Source: Aliivibrio fischeri
GTDB lineage: Bacteria > Pseudomonadota > Gammaproteobacteria > Enterobacterales > Vibrionaceae
DNA length: 64,000 bases
Direction of reading: 5' to 3'
NCBI RefSeq assembly: GCF_009727955.1
Contig: NZ_WOBR01000004.1
Coordinates: 683,724 to 747,723 of the forward strand
The number at the start of each line of letters is the position of its first letter. Positions within the stretch are counted from its first letter, which is position 1. The notes below the pieces were generated by a model that was not told the DNA's origin, ran no database searches, and saw only the letters and a program-made list of their open reading frames with translations. This document shows positions 26,423 through 34,804 of this stretch, one piece after another. The position numbers and the translations under genes were made by a program.

Positions 26423-27778
26423 GTGATTACAGTTGGTAAGAAGGATGGCTTATCACTAAAAATTTCTCATATTGTTGAAGAATCCAAACAACATGAACTA
26501 GAAATGTTTCTTTTTATTCCTGGTGAGCTTGGATTAAACAAGGATATGATTTCTGAATCTGAGTTTTATTACAACTCGATTCAAAGCCAACGAACCTATT
26601 TTAGTGATAAAAACCACCTACCTCTTGTGCACTCTCGCCTTGCACAACGTGGACGTTTATCGAGCGAACAATATCGTTTAAGTTTGAGTTTATACGCCTA
26701 TCAATATGCACTTGCATTAGAGAAAGCGATACAACAACTAAGCGATACGACTCGTGACGACATTACGCACGAGGAAGTTGAAGATGCTATTGAACTCGCA
26801 ATTGATATCCTTAGAAAGTTACGTCGTAACGTACCTTATGACGATACGCTAAAGCGTTACTACGCAAACATCGACAATTACCTTTCTTGGTACACCGAGC
26901 AGAAGTTTCTTTCTCTGATTGCGCACATGCCGCGTAATGAAGAATATAAAGAAGTGAAAGAGAAGCTTATCGATTTCTGTGAAAAAGAAGATCTACATCG
27001 TTTAGATAAGAGTTATAACTCTCGTAAAGCTCGGGAAGATATCACTCGTATGTCAAACAAAATGCGTTTACTACGTCGTTTAATCGAATTCCCTATCGTA
27101 CTTAAAGAAAAGAACCTTGCTTTAGGTAAACATATTAAGCGCATGGTAAAAGGCGGTGCGACGGCTGTGGTTATGATCTTTGTATCATTAATGGTGATTC
27201 AAGCTCGTGGTTTCTTGGGGGAAATTACGGCCTCTTTCATTTTTGCGGTCTCATTTATCTATGCCATGCGTGAAGTCTTTAAGGATGACTTACGTGATGT
27301 AATGTGGCGTTGGATACGTAAAGGACAACCTAAGTGGCGTAAACGCTACCTTGACCCAACAAGTAATACTTATGTTGGAAGAAAATTAGAATGGCTTGAT
27401 TACATGACGTTTGCTGAGCTTGATTCTGATATTCAAAAATTACGTAAACACCGTGTTGTGCAACGTGAAGAAGTGGTTTTAGCCTATAAAAGTCAAACTA
27501 AAATGGCCATTACCAAATTCATGAGTGGTTATGAACAAACTCGTGAAACCATGCTGATTGATTTGCGCCCTATCGCTCGTTTAATGGAGAAAGGGTCTCA
27601 AAAGATTTATCACTTAAATGATGGTCAAGTCAGTAAAGAATCTGTTGAGAAACGTCATTTAATTAATTTGGTCATTAGAGAGACAATGGATGATTACAGC
27701 ACGCAGTTGCACCGCTGGAAAATCATTGTTAACCGTTCAAAGATTATTGATATAGAAAAGATATCTGACGAAAAATAA
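26423..27778 (+). CDS. Conserved hypothetical protein with a central membrane hairpin
   Basis: 451 residues from a GTG at 26423, with AGGA seven bases upstream. I do not recognise a named family. The N-terminal 230 residues are mostly helical and charged, with many Arg/Lys/Glu. Two hydrophobic segments at about 238-256 (TAVVMIFVSLMVIQARGFLG) and 258-275 (ITASFIFAVSFIYAM) could form a membrane hairpin. The C-terminal 170 residues are soluble and basic (RWIRKGQPKWRKRYLD). A single-gene unit with its own terminator; base composition matches the neighbours, so it looks like a resident core gene. Confidence 0.8.
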   Translation: MITVGKKDGLSLKISHIVEESKQHELEMFLFIPGELGLNKDMISESEFYYNSIQSQRTYFSDKNHLPLVHSRLAQRGRLSSEQYRLSLSLYAYQYALALEKAIQQLSDTTRDDITHEEVEDAIELAIDILRKLRRNVPYDDTLKRYYANIDNYLSWYTEQKFLSLIAHMPRNEEYKEVKEKLIDFCEKEDLHRLDKSYNSRKAREDITRMSNKMRLLRRLIEFPIVLKEKNLALGKHIKRMVKGGATAVVMIFVSLMVIQARGFLGEITASFIFAVSFIYAMREVFKDDLRDVMWRWIRKGQPKWRKRYLDPTSNTYVGRKLEWLDYMTFAELDSDIQKLRKHRVVQREEVVLAYKSQTKMAITKFMSGYEQTRETMLIDLRPIARLMEKGSQKIYHLNDGQVSKESVEKRHLINLVIRETMDDYSTQLHRWKIIVNRSKIIDIEKISDEK

Positions 27779-27801
27779 TTAAACAGCTTATGATACAAAA
27801 A

Positions 27802-27834
27802 AACGCCTTTATTGCTTAACGAAATAAAGGCGTT
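27802..27834. terminator. Bidirectional terminator between convergent genes
   Basis: A 12-pair stem (AACGCCTTTATT with AATAAAGGCGTT), 9-base loop, with A-run on the left and T-run on the right. It serves the 451-residue gene (plus) and the PEP-synthase-like gene (minus). Confidence 0.92.
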
Positions 27835-27860
27835 TTTTATTGCTACTTAATAACATTAAG

Positions 27861-28745
27861 TTACGCTGTAACTACAACATCTACGACATTCAGTTGCTCT
27901 AACAACTCTTGAATACGAGGGTTTTGAGCCAGTTCATCAATGGTGGTTAACACTGGCTTATTTGCTTTATTCGCTGATTGAATTGCATGTCCAATAAGGT
28001 GTATAACCGCATCGTTTTGTGGATCAAAATGATGTTCTAATGCTTCATTTTGCTTATCAACACCTAATGTAAACTGCGTTAATGTATCAACATTAATCAC
28101 CATACCATCAAAGTATTGCAGTAATTTATCTGCCATTAATGCTGCAGCTGGCACATCACACACAAAGTGTACTTTTAAACTATCTAAACCACGCGGTAAA
28201 CCTTGAATCGCTAAGCGATCAATAATGGTTGCAGCATCACTTAAATTACGAACAAATGGTACGACGATTTGCACACTTGCTGATGTGTTTGCAATGACCT
28301 TTTTGATCACTTCACACTCTAGTGCAAATTGATCGGCGCTAGCGTCAGAAGCGTATCGAGTTACACCTCGAACTCCCATCATTGGATTGGCTTCTTTCTC
28401 TTCTAGTTGACCAGCAAGAAGGCCTGCAAAAGCCGCGCTATCCGCATCTGAAAATGCAATTTTGATTTCTTTTGTCGCTTCAGTAACATTCGATAGAATC
28501 ACGTTTGCTAGTGTATCAATAAAATGCGTTTTTCCATCTGCCGCGCTTTCAATGATTGCAGCAAAACTTTGAGCATCAATTGACGTCATTTCAGGTGCTT
28601 TGATTACTGCTTTTGGGTGATAAAACAAATGCTCTTGAATTAATGCAGCAATAGATACATACAGTGAAGCGTCTGAGTCTGTTTCTGATTGATATGAAGG
28701 TAAACTCGCAACACGATTAAGTGTTGGTAAAATTGTGTCTGTCAT
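27861..28745 (-). CDS. Stand-alone PEP-utilising enzyme C-terminal domain (PpsA-like), probably inactive
   Basis: 294 residues from the ATG at 28745, which has GGAGC just upstream; a longer frame to 28817 lacks such a site. The sequence matches only the C-terminal TIM-barrel of PEP synthase/PPDK: NPMMGVRGVTRY, IVVPFVRN, a CDVPAAA segment in place of CEIPSNA, FDGMVINVDTLTQFTLGVD, and HLIGHAIQSANKANKPV. The ATP-grasp and phospho-His domains of PpsA are missing. Compared from memory with PpsA, the metal-binding Asp of the GSNDMTQ motif is Thr here, and the active-site Cys of the GICGQGPS motif is absent (PVLTTIDELAQ). It is therefore likely a pseudoenzyme or a regulatory protein. Divergent from aroH. 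Confidence 0.8.
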   Translation of the reverse strand: MTDTILPTLNRVASLPSYQSETDSDASLYVSIAALIQEHLFYHPKAVIKAPEMTSIDAQSFAAIIESAADGKTHFIDTLANVILSNVTEATKEIKIAFSDADSAAFAGLLAGQLEEKEANPMMGVRGVTRYASDASADQFALECEVIKKVIANTSASVQIVVPFVRNLSDAATIIDRLAIQGLPRGLDSLKVHFVCDVPAAALMADKLLQYFDGMVINVDTLTQFTLGVDKQNEALEHHFDPQNDAVIHLIGHAIQSANKANKPVLTTIDELAQNPRIQELLEQLNVVDVVVTA

Positions 28746-28838
28746 GCTTGCTCCAGTAAACGCGTAAATACCATTTATGTTATTATTAATGTGAACATAC
28801 CGATACATTGCCAACAACTCAAGTCCAAAAGATACAAC

Positions 28839-28880
28839 AAGTTAACTTTTATTTACTTATTGTGGCTAACAATAAAAGTT
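28839..28880. promoter_or_regulatory. Possible TrpR-like palindrome and inverted repeat upstream of aroH
   Basis: The palindrome AAGTTAACTT (28839-28848) resembles the core of the TrpR operator (CTAGTTAACTAG in E. coli). It overlaps one arm of a perfect 10-base inverted repeat, AACTTTTATT (28844-28853) and AATAAAAGTT (28871-28880), with a 17-base spacer. The site lies about 75-115 bases before the aroH ATG, so it could be an operator. Only the core bases match, so this is a candidate. Confidence 0.35.
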
Positions 28881-28954
28881 TTGGGTTTCATCCCCTCTCA
28901 TTTTCCGTTATCTTAGTCGGTGTGTATTAAAAAAGAATTAACAGGCGAACTTTT

Positions 28955-30007
28955 ATGCCATTTCAAACAGATGAACTTCGTACTCAGCCTCTAGGCCCAA
29001 TGCCAACGCCAGCTGAGCTTACGACTGCTCACCCTATTACGGACGATGTTGCTGAACATATCGAGCAATCTCGTGCGCAGGTTGAAGCAATTTTAACTGG
29101 CAAAGATAAGCGCCTTTTAGTTGTTGTGGGACCATGCTCTGTACACGATACAGAAGCAGCATTGGATTACGCACAACGCTTAGCAAACATTCAAGAACAG
29201 TATAAAGATGAGCTTTTCATCGTTATGCGTACTTATTTTGAAAAACCGCGCACGATTGTGGGCTGGAAAGGCTTAATTACAGATCCTAATTTAGATGGCA
29301 GCTATGCACTTGAAGCTGGCTTACATAAGGCTCGTAAACTACTCCTTGATATCAACAAACTGGGTTTAGCTACAGCGACTGAGTTTTTAGATATGATCAC
29401 AGGTCAGTATATTGCTGATTTGATCACTTGGGGTGCTGTTGGCGCTCGTACAACTGAATCTCAAATCCACCGTGAAATGGCATCTGCATTATCATGCCCT
29501 GTCGGTTTCAAAAACGGTACAAATGGTAATATTCAAATTGCTATGGATGCGATTCGTGCAGCGAAAGCTTCTCACTTTTTCTACTCGCCAGATAAACAAG
29601 GCCGTATGACAGTTTACCGCACTGCGGGTAACCCATTTGGTCATGTGATCCTTCGTGGTGGTAATGATAAGCCTAACTTCGATATCGATTCAGTGACAGA
29701 TGCCTGTCAACGTTTAGCGGATGTTGATTTGCCTCCTCACCTAATCGTTGACTTTAGTCATGCTAACTGTCAGAAAAAACACCGCCGCCAGCTCGATGTA
29801 GCCAAAGATATTTGTGCTCAAATCGAATCTGGTAGCAATAAAGTTGTTGGTATTATGGCTGAAAGCTTCATTGTTGAAGGCAACCAACCAATGACGGATT
29901 TAAATAACCTAACTTATGGTCAATCTATTACAGACCCATGTTTAAGTTGGGAAGATACCGTGGCTATGTTAGACATGTTATCGAATACTATTAAAACATC
30001 TCGTTAA
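28955..30007 (+). CDS. aroH: DAHP synthase, tryptophan-sensitive (AroH) type
   Basis: A 350-residue class I 3-deoxy-7-phosphoheptulonate synthase, the first step of the shikimate pathway (PEP + erythrose 4-phosphate). Catalytic motifs are present: VVGPCSVHD (metal Cys), [54 protein letters not shown] and the late [10 protein letters not shown]. From memory the N-terminus ([14 protein letters not shown]) and the segment [17 protein letters not shown] follow E. coli AroH more closely than AroG or AroF, so tryptophan is the expected feedback inhibitor. The start has an AGG upstream. yajQ follows after 16 bases and is probably co-transcribed. Confidence 0.9.
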   Translation: MPFQTDELRTQPLGPMPTPAELTTAHPITDDVAEHIEQSRAQVEAILTGKDKRLLVVVGPCSVHDTEAALDYAQRLANIQEQYKDELFIVMRTYFEKPRTIVGWKGLITDPNLDGSYALEAGLHKARKLLLDINKLGLATATEFLDMITGQYIADLITWGAVGARTTESQIHREMASALSCPVGFKNGTNGNIQIAMDAIRAAKASHFFYSPDKQGRMTVYRTAGNPFGHVILRGGNDKPNFDIDSVTDACQRLADVDLPPHLIVDFSHANCQKKHRRQLDVAKDICAQIESGSNKVVGIMAESFIVEGNQPMTDLNNLTYGQSITDPCLSWEDTVAMLDMLSNTIKTSR

Positions 30008-30023
30008 TTTAAGGATTAAAACT

Positions 30024-30506
30024 ATGCCTGCTTTTGATATTGTCTCTGAAGTTGATAATGTAGAACTGAAGAATGCGGTTGATAACGCAACACGTGAACT
30101 TGCAACTCGCTTTGATTTTCGTGGCGTTGACGCTAGCTTTGAACTTAAAGGCGAAAACATCAAAATCAAAGCTGAAGATGATTTCCAACTGTCTCAACTA
30201 GTTGATATTCTTCGTGGTAACCTAGCAAAACGTGGCGTTGATGCTCGTGCTATGGATATCAAAGATGCGGTTCACTCAGGTAAGAATTTTTACCAAGACA
30301 TCGATTTTAAACAAGGTGTTGATACGCTAATTGCTAAAAAATTAGTAAAAGAAATCAAAGCATCTAAAATCAAAGTTCAAGCAGCGATTCAAGGTGAACA
30401 ATTGCGTATCACTGGTAAAAAGCGTGATGATCTACAAGCGGTAATGGCATTAGTTCGTGAAGGTGATTTTGGTCAACCTTTCCAATTCACTAACTTCCGT
30501 GACTAA
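30024..30506 (+). CDS. yajQ: YajQ family nucleotide-binding protein
   Basis: 160 residues, full length for YajQ. Typical features: the start [20 protein letters not shown], the segment [13 protein letters not shown], the central [16 protein letters not shown], and the C-terminal [18 protein letters not shown]. The two ferredoxin-like halves bind nucleotides or RNA, and cyclic di-GMP binding has been shown for homologues in Xanthomonas and Pseudomonas. It follows aroH in a short two-gene unit, with AGGA before its ATG, and ends at a strong terminator. The proximity to aroH has no obvious functional meaning. Confidence 0.95.
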   Translation: MPAFDIVSEVDNVELKNAVDNATRELATRFDFRGVDASFELKGENIKIKAEDDFQLSQLVDILRGNLAKRGVDARAMDIKDAVHSGKNFYQDIDFKQGVDTLIAKKLVKEIKASKIKVQAAIQGEQLRITGKKRDDLQAVMALVREGDFGQPFQFTNFRD

Positions 30507-30533
30507 TTACTGTTAGTTTAAGTTTGATAGATA

Positions 30534-30568
30534 AAAAAGCGCCTCTACTTTTCAGTGAGGCGCTTTTT
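30534..30568. terminator. Terminator after yajQ
   Basis: A 12-pair stem (AAAAAGCGCCTC with GAGGCGCTTTTT) and 11-base loop. Confidence 0.93.
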
Positions 30569-30730
30569 ATACCAATGTAACTAATTAGGTGATCTATTTA
30601 TTACGCAGGAAAATCACTTAAGAGTAAGGCAAAAATTCTTATAAGTAGTTATTCTACAATAATAATTTTTAACGCAACTATTGAGTGATTTAACCTGTAA
30701 TAATGAACAACTAATTAATGGAATTGGTAT
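30569..30730. repeat. Fold-back intergenic repeat (MITE-like), copy 1
   Basis: 162 bases ending in ATACCAAT and ATTGGTAT. The outer 25 bases of each end are imperfectly complementary, and a second inner pair of arms also matches (TAAGTGATTT on one side, TGAGTGATTT on the other). It has no open frame. An internal 20-base stretch (30641-30660) recurs at 33766-33785 with one difference, which defines a repeat family. Confidence 0.75.
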
Positions 30731-30749
30731 TATTATTTACTGTTCAATT

Positions 30750-32534
30750 CTATTCGCTAATCAAACGTTCAAATTCGTCAATTTGCTTACTAACTCTATC
30801 CAAACTCTGCTGCCAAAAGGTCTCTTGTGTTAAGTCCATTTGTAAGTGTTTTTGTACCACTTCTTCAGCTCGCATGGTTCCTGTATCTCTTAAAAGATTA
30901 ATATAATCTCCATAGAAATCAGCTCCTTTCGCTTCTCTTTGTGCATACACACCAATACTGAATAAATAACCAAATAAGTATGGGTAGTTGTAGAAACTTA
31001 CTTCAGGAATACTGAAATGCAATTTACTTGCCCAGAAAAGTGAATCAGCTTCACTCATTGAGTTACCATACCACTCTTCCCAAGTGACACGCATTAACTC
31101 AGATAAATCCTCGGCACCAAGCTCTTTTGATGAACGCTGCTCATAAAATGCTTTTTCAAATTCATAACGAACAGGAATATTAATCGTCAATGCCAATGCT
31201 GATGACAACTCTTCCCATAACATTTCAATTTTATCTTCTTTGGTTTTCGCTTTTGCAAGCAGAGCATCACGTACTACGTTTTCAGCAAATATAGATGCTG
31301 TCTCAGCAAGTGTCATTGGGTAACGTGTCGTGCACAATGGCATGTCTCGCATTACCCAGTTATGAAACGCATGCCCGAGTTCGTGAGCAAGAGTAAGCAC
31401 ATCAGACATGCTGTTACCCCACGTCATGAAGACCAATGGCGTACGTGAGTCAGCAAACTTTGTACAATAAGCACCAAGACGTTTGGTTTCTTGTGGTGCT
31501 GCATCTATCCAACCGTTTTTCACCATTACATCAACAAAATCAGCCATCTCTTGAGAGACACCTGAAAATGCATCTTTTATGATATCAATGGCTTCATCAA
31601 AACTATAATTAGAAGCCTCTCCAACTAATGGTGGCATTGATGCAAGTTGGTCCCAAGGCGTTAGTTGCTCTGTTCCAAACATTTTAGCCATTAATCGCCC
31701 AGCTTTTTGTCCTACTTCTCGATTCTTTTTCGCCACAGACATCATGCTATCTAGTGTCGCTTGTTCGATTCGGCTGCCATGTAAACTTGGCTCAAGAAAG
31801 TGAACCGATTTTTCTTTACTGCGCTTTTGATATTCCGTTAAACGCCAACCTGCTAGCGCATTTAAGATGGCAGAGAAACTCTCTTGATTCTGTTTCATAC
31901 CTTGTTGAATCGCTCGCCACGCAGGTTCTCTACGTAAGGTATCACTGCCGTATAAAATGCTTGCTGCTTGTGACAGTCCCATCACTTCTTCTGTACCATC
32001 AGCAAGTTCCAATGTGACCTTCATAGAGCCTGTTATATTATCGTATAACTTACCCCATGCATTTTTACCATCAACACTCATCGCAGACAGCAATTGCTCT
32101 TCTTTTACACTTAAGCGGTTTTCAACAAGCTTGCGCTCTTCTTCAAGCAGAAAACGATGTGCATTCAACTCTTCATTTTCTGAAATGATCTGCTCAAACT
32201 GTTCAAGAGGTGAATTTACGATACTATCTAAAAATGGGCTGAATACTTGTGATAATGCAGAGCCTAGCTTTGTCATGTGATTAACTAAGGCTTTTGCTTC
32301 GTTATTCGCAGAATCAACCGAGGCAATGCAGTTTGCATAGCTGGCCACGGTTGCAAGATTCACAGTGATAGCTTCTTTCATTAAAATAGCGTGCTGCAAT
32401 TGCGATACAGCGGCATCAGAGTCTAACTGCGGGAAATCGGCAATCTGTTGCTCTAATTGAGAAATGGTCTGTTTTAATTTTGGATCTTGAAGTGATTGGA
32501 ATGCGATAGAAAGATCCCAGCTTGGTGCTGTCAT
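30750..32534 (-). CDS. pepF: M3 family oligoendopeptidase (PepF-like)
   Basis: A 594-residue cytosolic metallopeptidase. The zinc site is HELGHAFHNW, with the third ligand Glu expected in TLAETASIFAENVV about 25 residues later; both are present. The N-terminal helical part and the C-terminal segment (YNYPYLFGYLFSIGVY) fit the M3 oligoendopeptidase F group. It degrades short peptides. The start at 32534 has AAGGGC upstream. A single-gene unit; its stop lies close to the repeat at 30569-30730, which may serve as its 3' end because no separate terminator is evident. Confidence 0.92.
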   Translation of the reverse strand: MTAPSWDLSIAFQSLQDPKLKQTISQLEQQIADFPQLDSDAAVSQLQHAILMKEAITVNLATVASYANCIASVDSANNEAKALVNHMTKLGSALSQVFSPFLDSIVNSPLEQFEQIISENEELNAHRFLLEEERKLVENRLSVKEEQLLSAMSVDGKNAWGKLYDNITGSMKVTLELADGTEEVMGLSQAASILYGSDTLRREPAWRAIQQGMKQNQESFSAILNALAGWRLTEYQKRSKEKSVHFLEPSLHGSRIEQATLDSMMSVAKKNREVGQKAGRLMAKMFGTEQLTPWDQLASMPPLVGEASNYSFDEAIDIIKDAFSGVSQEMADFVDVMVKNGWIDAAPQETKRLGAYCTKFADSRTPLVFMTWGNSMSDVLTLAHELGHAFHNWVMRDMPLCTTRYPMTLAETASIFAENVVRDALLAKAKTKEDKIEMLWEELSSALALTINIPVRYEFEKAFYEQRSSKELGAEDLSELMRVTWEEWYGNSMSEADSLFWASKLHFSIPEVSFYNYPYLFGYLFSIGVYAQREAKGADFYGDYINLLRDTGTMRAEEVVQKHLQMDLTQETFWQQSLDRVSKQIDEFERLISE

Positions 32535-32632
32535 AATAGTGCCCTTATTTATTTTTTCTCTATCATATCAAGCTACTGTCCAAGGTAAAGCCTTCCACTT
32601 CATCGACTCAATTTATAAGACAGATAAGCATA

Positions 32633-33625
32633 TTATTTACACTTTTGTACGAGCAAACACGCTCTATGGCCAATCTCTACATTGGCGTTAGGAAATACAA
32701 CCGATTCACCACCACTATTTGCTTTGTAGTGGTCAACACCATCAAGAGCTAATGACTCGCCCTCTTCAAAATAGGTAAAGTTTGATAAATCCGCTGCAAA
32801 AGAGAACTCAAATTTATCACTTTTTTTCATAATGCTTCGAGTGACTTGATACTCCGCAATCTCTCTATTACTTAGTTCCGTAGCATTCGTATCTGAAGAA
32901 GAAATAAATCGCTTTAACTCTTGAATAAAACCACTCAGCAACGAGAAATCATTCTCTCCCATTCGGGATACCTTCCCTAGCTCAACCGTCGCCGCATGTG
33001 CTCCATGATGCTCTGCGCTGTACCAACTAAAAGTAGATGCTGGCGCATCTGAATATAAACACGCCTCTATCTGACCCTGTTTTAAAAATTGAAGTAATAG
33101 TTCAGAGCGTTGATAATGACGATTAAAAGGATGTATTGCAAAAGTATAATGTTTAGAACGCCTAATCGCACAATGCAGATCTAAATGCCATTTTTCTTTT
33201 TCAGAATATTTAGCATAGAAATCATCAACAGAAGACATTAATTGATTAGCAATAGCGACTTCTTGAATAGCATCGTCTGGTGCTTGGTGGTGTAAAAACA
33301 GTCGGTTTAAATTGGTATCAATGAATCGAATATGTTGATGCGTTGCTGCTGGGTGCCCATAGATAAACAAACATGGATGCTGCAATACTAATGAGCCATC
33401 TTGAATATCGTTGATTATGTCATTAAGGATTTCAATTGGTGAGGTTTCATTTCCATGAATACCTGAAGATAAAACGATTGCTTTACTTGATGGATTTTTA
33501 GGAACAATTTCGATGATTCCTCTAGCTAAATAATTAACTTGCGTTCCATTGTCTAATAACCAAGTTGTGCACTTTATTGGCTTAGAGAAATCCAGTGTGT
33601 CTTTAATAAATGCAATGCGATCCAT
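32633..33625 (-). CDS. astE: Succinylglutamate desuccinylase/aspartoacylase family protein (AstE-like)
   Basis: 330 residues from the ATG at 33625, chosen because AGGA is seven bases upstream; a GTG two codons earlier is too close to that site. The zinc motif is SSGIHGNETSPIEIL (His and Glu ligands), with the third ligand His in WHLDLHCAIR and the catalytic Glu in AATVELGKVSR. AstE removes succinate from N-succinylglutamate, the last step of the AST arginine pathway. The other ast genes are not in the window, so the true substrate is inferred from similarity to AstE. Confidence 0.85.
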   Translation of the reverse strand: MDRIAFIKDTLDFSKPIKCTTWLLDNGTQVNYLARGIIEIVPKNPSSKAIVLSSGIHGNETSPIEILNDIINDIQDGSLVLQHPCLFIYGHPAATHQHIRFIDTNLNRLFLHHQAPDDAIQEVAIANQLMSSVDDFYAKYSEKEKWHLDLHCAIRRSKHYTFAIHPFNRHYQRSELLLQFLKQGQIEACLYSDAPASTFSWYSAEHHGAHAATVELGKVSRMGENDFSLLSGFIQELKRFISSSDTNATELSNREIAEYQVTRSIMKKSDKFEFSFAADLSNFTYFEEGESLALDGVDHYKANSGGESVVFPNANVEIGHRACLLVQKCK

Positions 33626-33727
33626 CGGCACTTCCTGTTTTTAGTAAAACTTAATACTAAAAACTGTACCATCACAAAAACAAAACAATAACAAATTAAA
33701 AACAAATATGTGATAACAACCTGAATA

Positions 33728-33820
33728 ATACCAATCACTGTCGTAAATGATCAGAAATAGTTTCGATAAGTCGTTATTCTACAATCAAAAAATTCAATGC
33801 AGTTATACTACGATTGGTAT
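33728..33820. repeat. Fold-back intergenic repeat (MITE-like), copy 2
   Basis: 93 bases with ends ATACCAATC and GATTGGTAT, imperfectly self-complementary. It shares with copy 1 the internal block at 33766-33785 (19 of 20 bases by eye) followed by a related AT-rich stretch. It lies between the astE-like gene and ihfA with no coding frame. Confidence 0.7.
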
Positions 33821-33861
33821 AAACCTTTCACTTCATAGAGTTAATATTACAGGCAATAAAA

Positions 33862-33892
33862 AAGCCATGTGATTAACTGCATCACACGGCTT
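33862..33892 (-). terminator. Terminator after ihfA
   Basis: On the minus strand a stem (AAGCCGTGTGAT with ATCACATGGCTT, one mismatch), 7-base loop, then a T-run. Confidence 0.88.
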
Positions 33893-33919
33893 CTCTCTTG
33901 TTCGCCTAAAATGGCAAGA

Positions 33920-34216
33920 CTATTTTTCTACAGGTAGATTCTCTACACGAGCTTTCAGCTTCTGACCCGGTTTGAATGTTACAACTCGGCGTGCAGAAAT
34001 TGGAATATCTTCCCCAGTTTTTGGGTTACGTCCAGGACGCTCACTCTTTTCGCGTAAGTCAAAATTACCAAATCCTGATAATTTCACTTGCTCACCACTC
34101 TCTAGAGCTTGCTTAATCTCTTCGAAAAATACTTCTACCGTTTCCTTGGCGTCGCGTTTACTTAATCCAACTTTTTCAAATAAGGTCTCAGCCAAATCAG
34201 CTTTAGTGAGTGCCAT
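33920..34216 (-). CDS. ihfA: Integration host factor subunit alpha
   Basis: 98 residues from [17 protein letters not shown]; the frame opens five codons earlier but the family start is this ATG. It has the HU/IHF fold, the signature [22 protein letters not shown] and the DNA-intercalating Pro in GRNPKTG. With IhfB it bends DNA at specific sites and assists recombination and transcription. In enterobacteria ihfA follows pheT directly. Here about 590 bases separate them and both have their own terminators, so ihfA is expressed independently. Confidence 0.97.
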   Translation of the reverse strand: MALTKADLAETLFEKVGLSKRDAKETVEVFFEEIKQALESGEQVKLSGFGNFDLREKSERPGRNPKTGEDIPISARRVVTFKPGQKLKARVENLPVEK

Positions 34217-34735
34217 AAAAACTACCCTCAAGTTACGTTAGACAGAGTCACAGCATTGCTGTAACTGGAAACTGAACAGTTAGTACGATGCATCTGCATT
34301 GTTTAACTAATGACAGTGTATGCCAACCGACTGATTTTCGCCAACTTTTTTCTAAAATTTAATGCTGCATTTATGAGATAAAGATCAAGTTTATAAGTCT
34401 TATCTACTGAAATCTCTTATTATTTGCCATGCTAAGTTATTGAAATAATATCTAAACCTAAATATTCACAAATAACAGGATAAAACTCTGTTTTTAACTC
34501 TGTGATAAAGGCCAAACTTTTATTAATAAATTTGAAGATAGTCCATCTATATGATTATGTTGTAGTTAGTTTTAGCCGCTAAATAACCATAAACTCACAC
34601 TTATCATGGTTTCAGGATTATATACTGAAAGCGCCTATTTCTTTACTGATTTAGCGTTAATAAGGTGGAGTTAATATGTTTCACATAAGATGCATGAATG
34701 TATCATCGAGATTAATTTATAAATCTTAAATTTTG
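34217..34735. other. AT-rich intergenic region between pheT and ihfA
   Basis: About 520 bases with no long frame. It must hold the ihfA promoter on the minus strand. The only coding candidate is an 18-codon frame on the plus strand (34676-34729), beginning MFHIRCMN and preceded by AAGGTGGAG at good spacing, just before the pheT terminator. No repeat or RNA family is recognised. Confidence 0.5.
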
Positions 34736-34737
34736 AA

Positions 34738-34773
34738 TAAAAAAATCCAGCACCAACAAATGTCGGTACTGGA
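34738..34773 (-). terminator. Terminator after pheT
   Basis: On the minus strand the stem arms ATCCAGTACC and GGTGCTGGAT pair with one mismatch or G-T, followed by a run of seven T. Confidence 0.85.
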
Positions 34774-34804
34774 TCTTATATTCTTTCGTTAAAAAAGAAG
34801 TATA

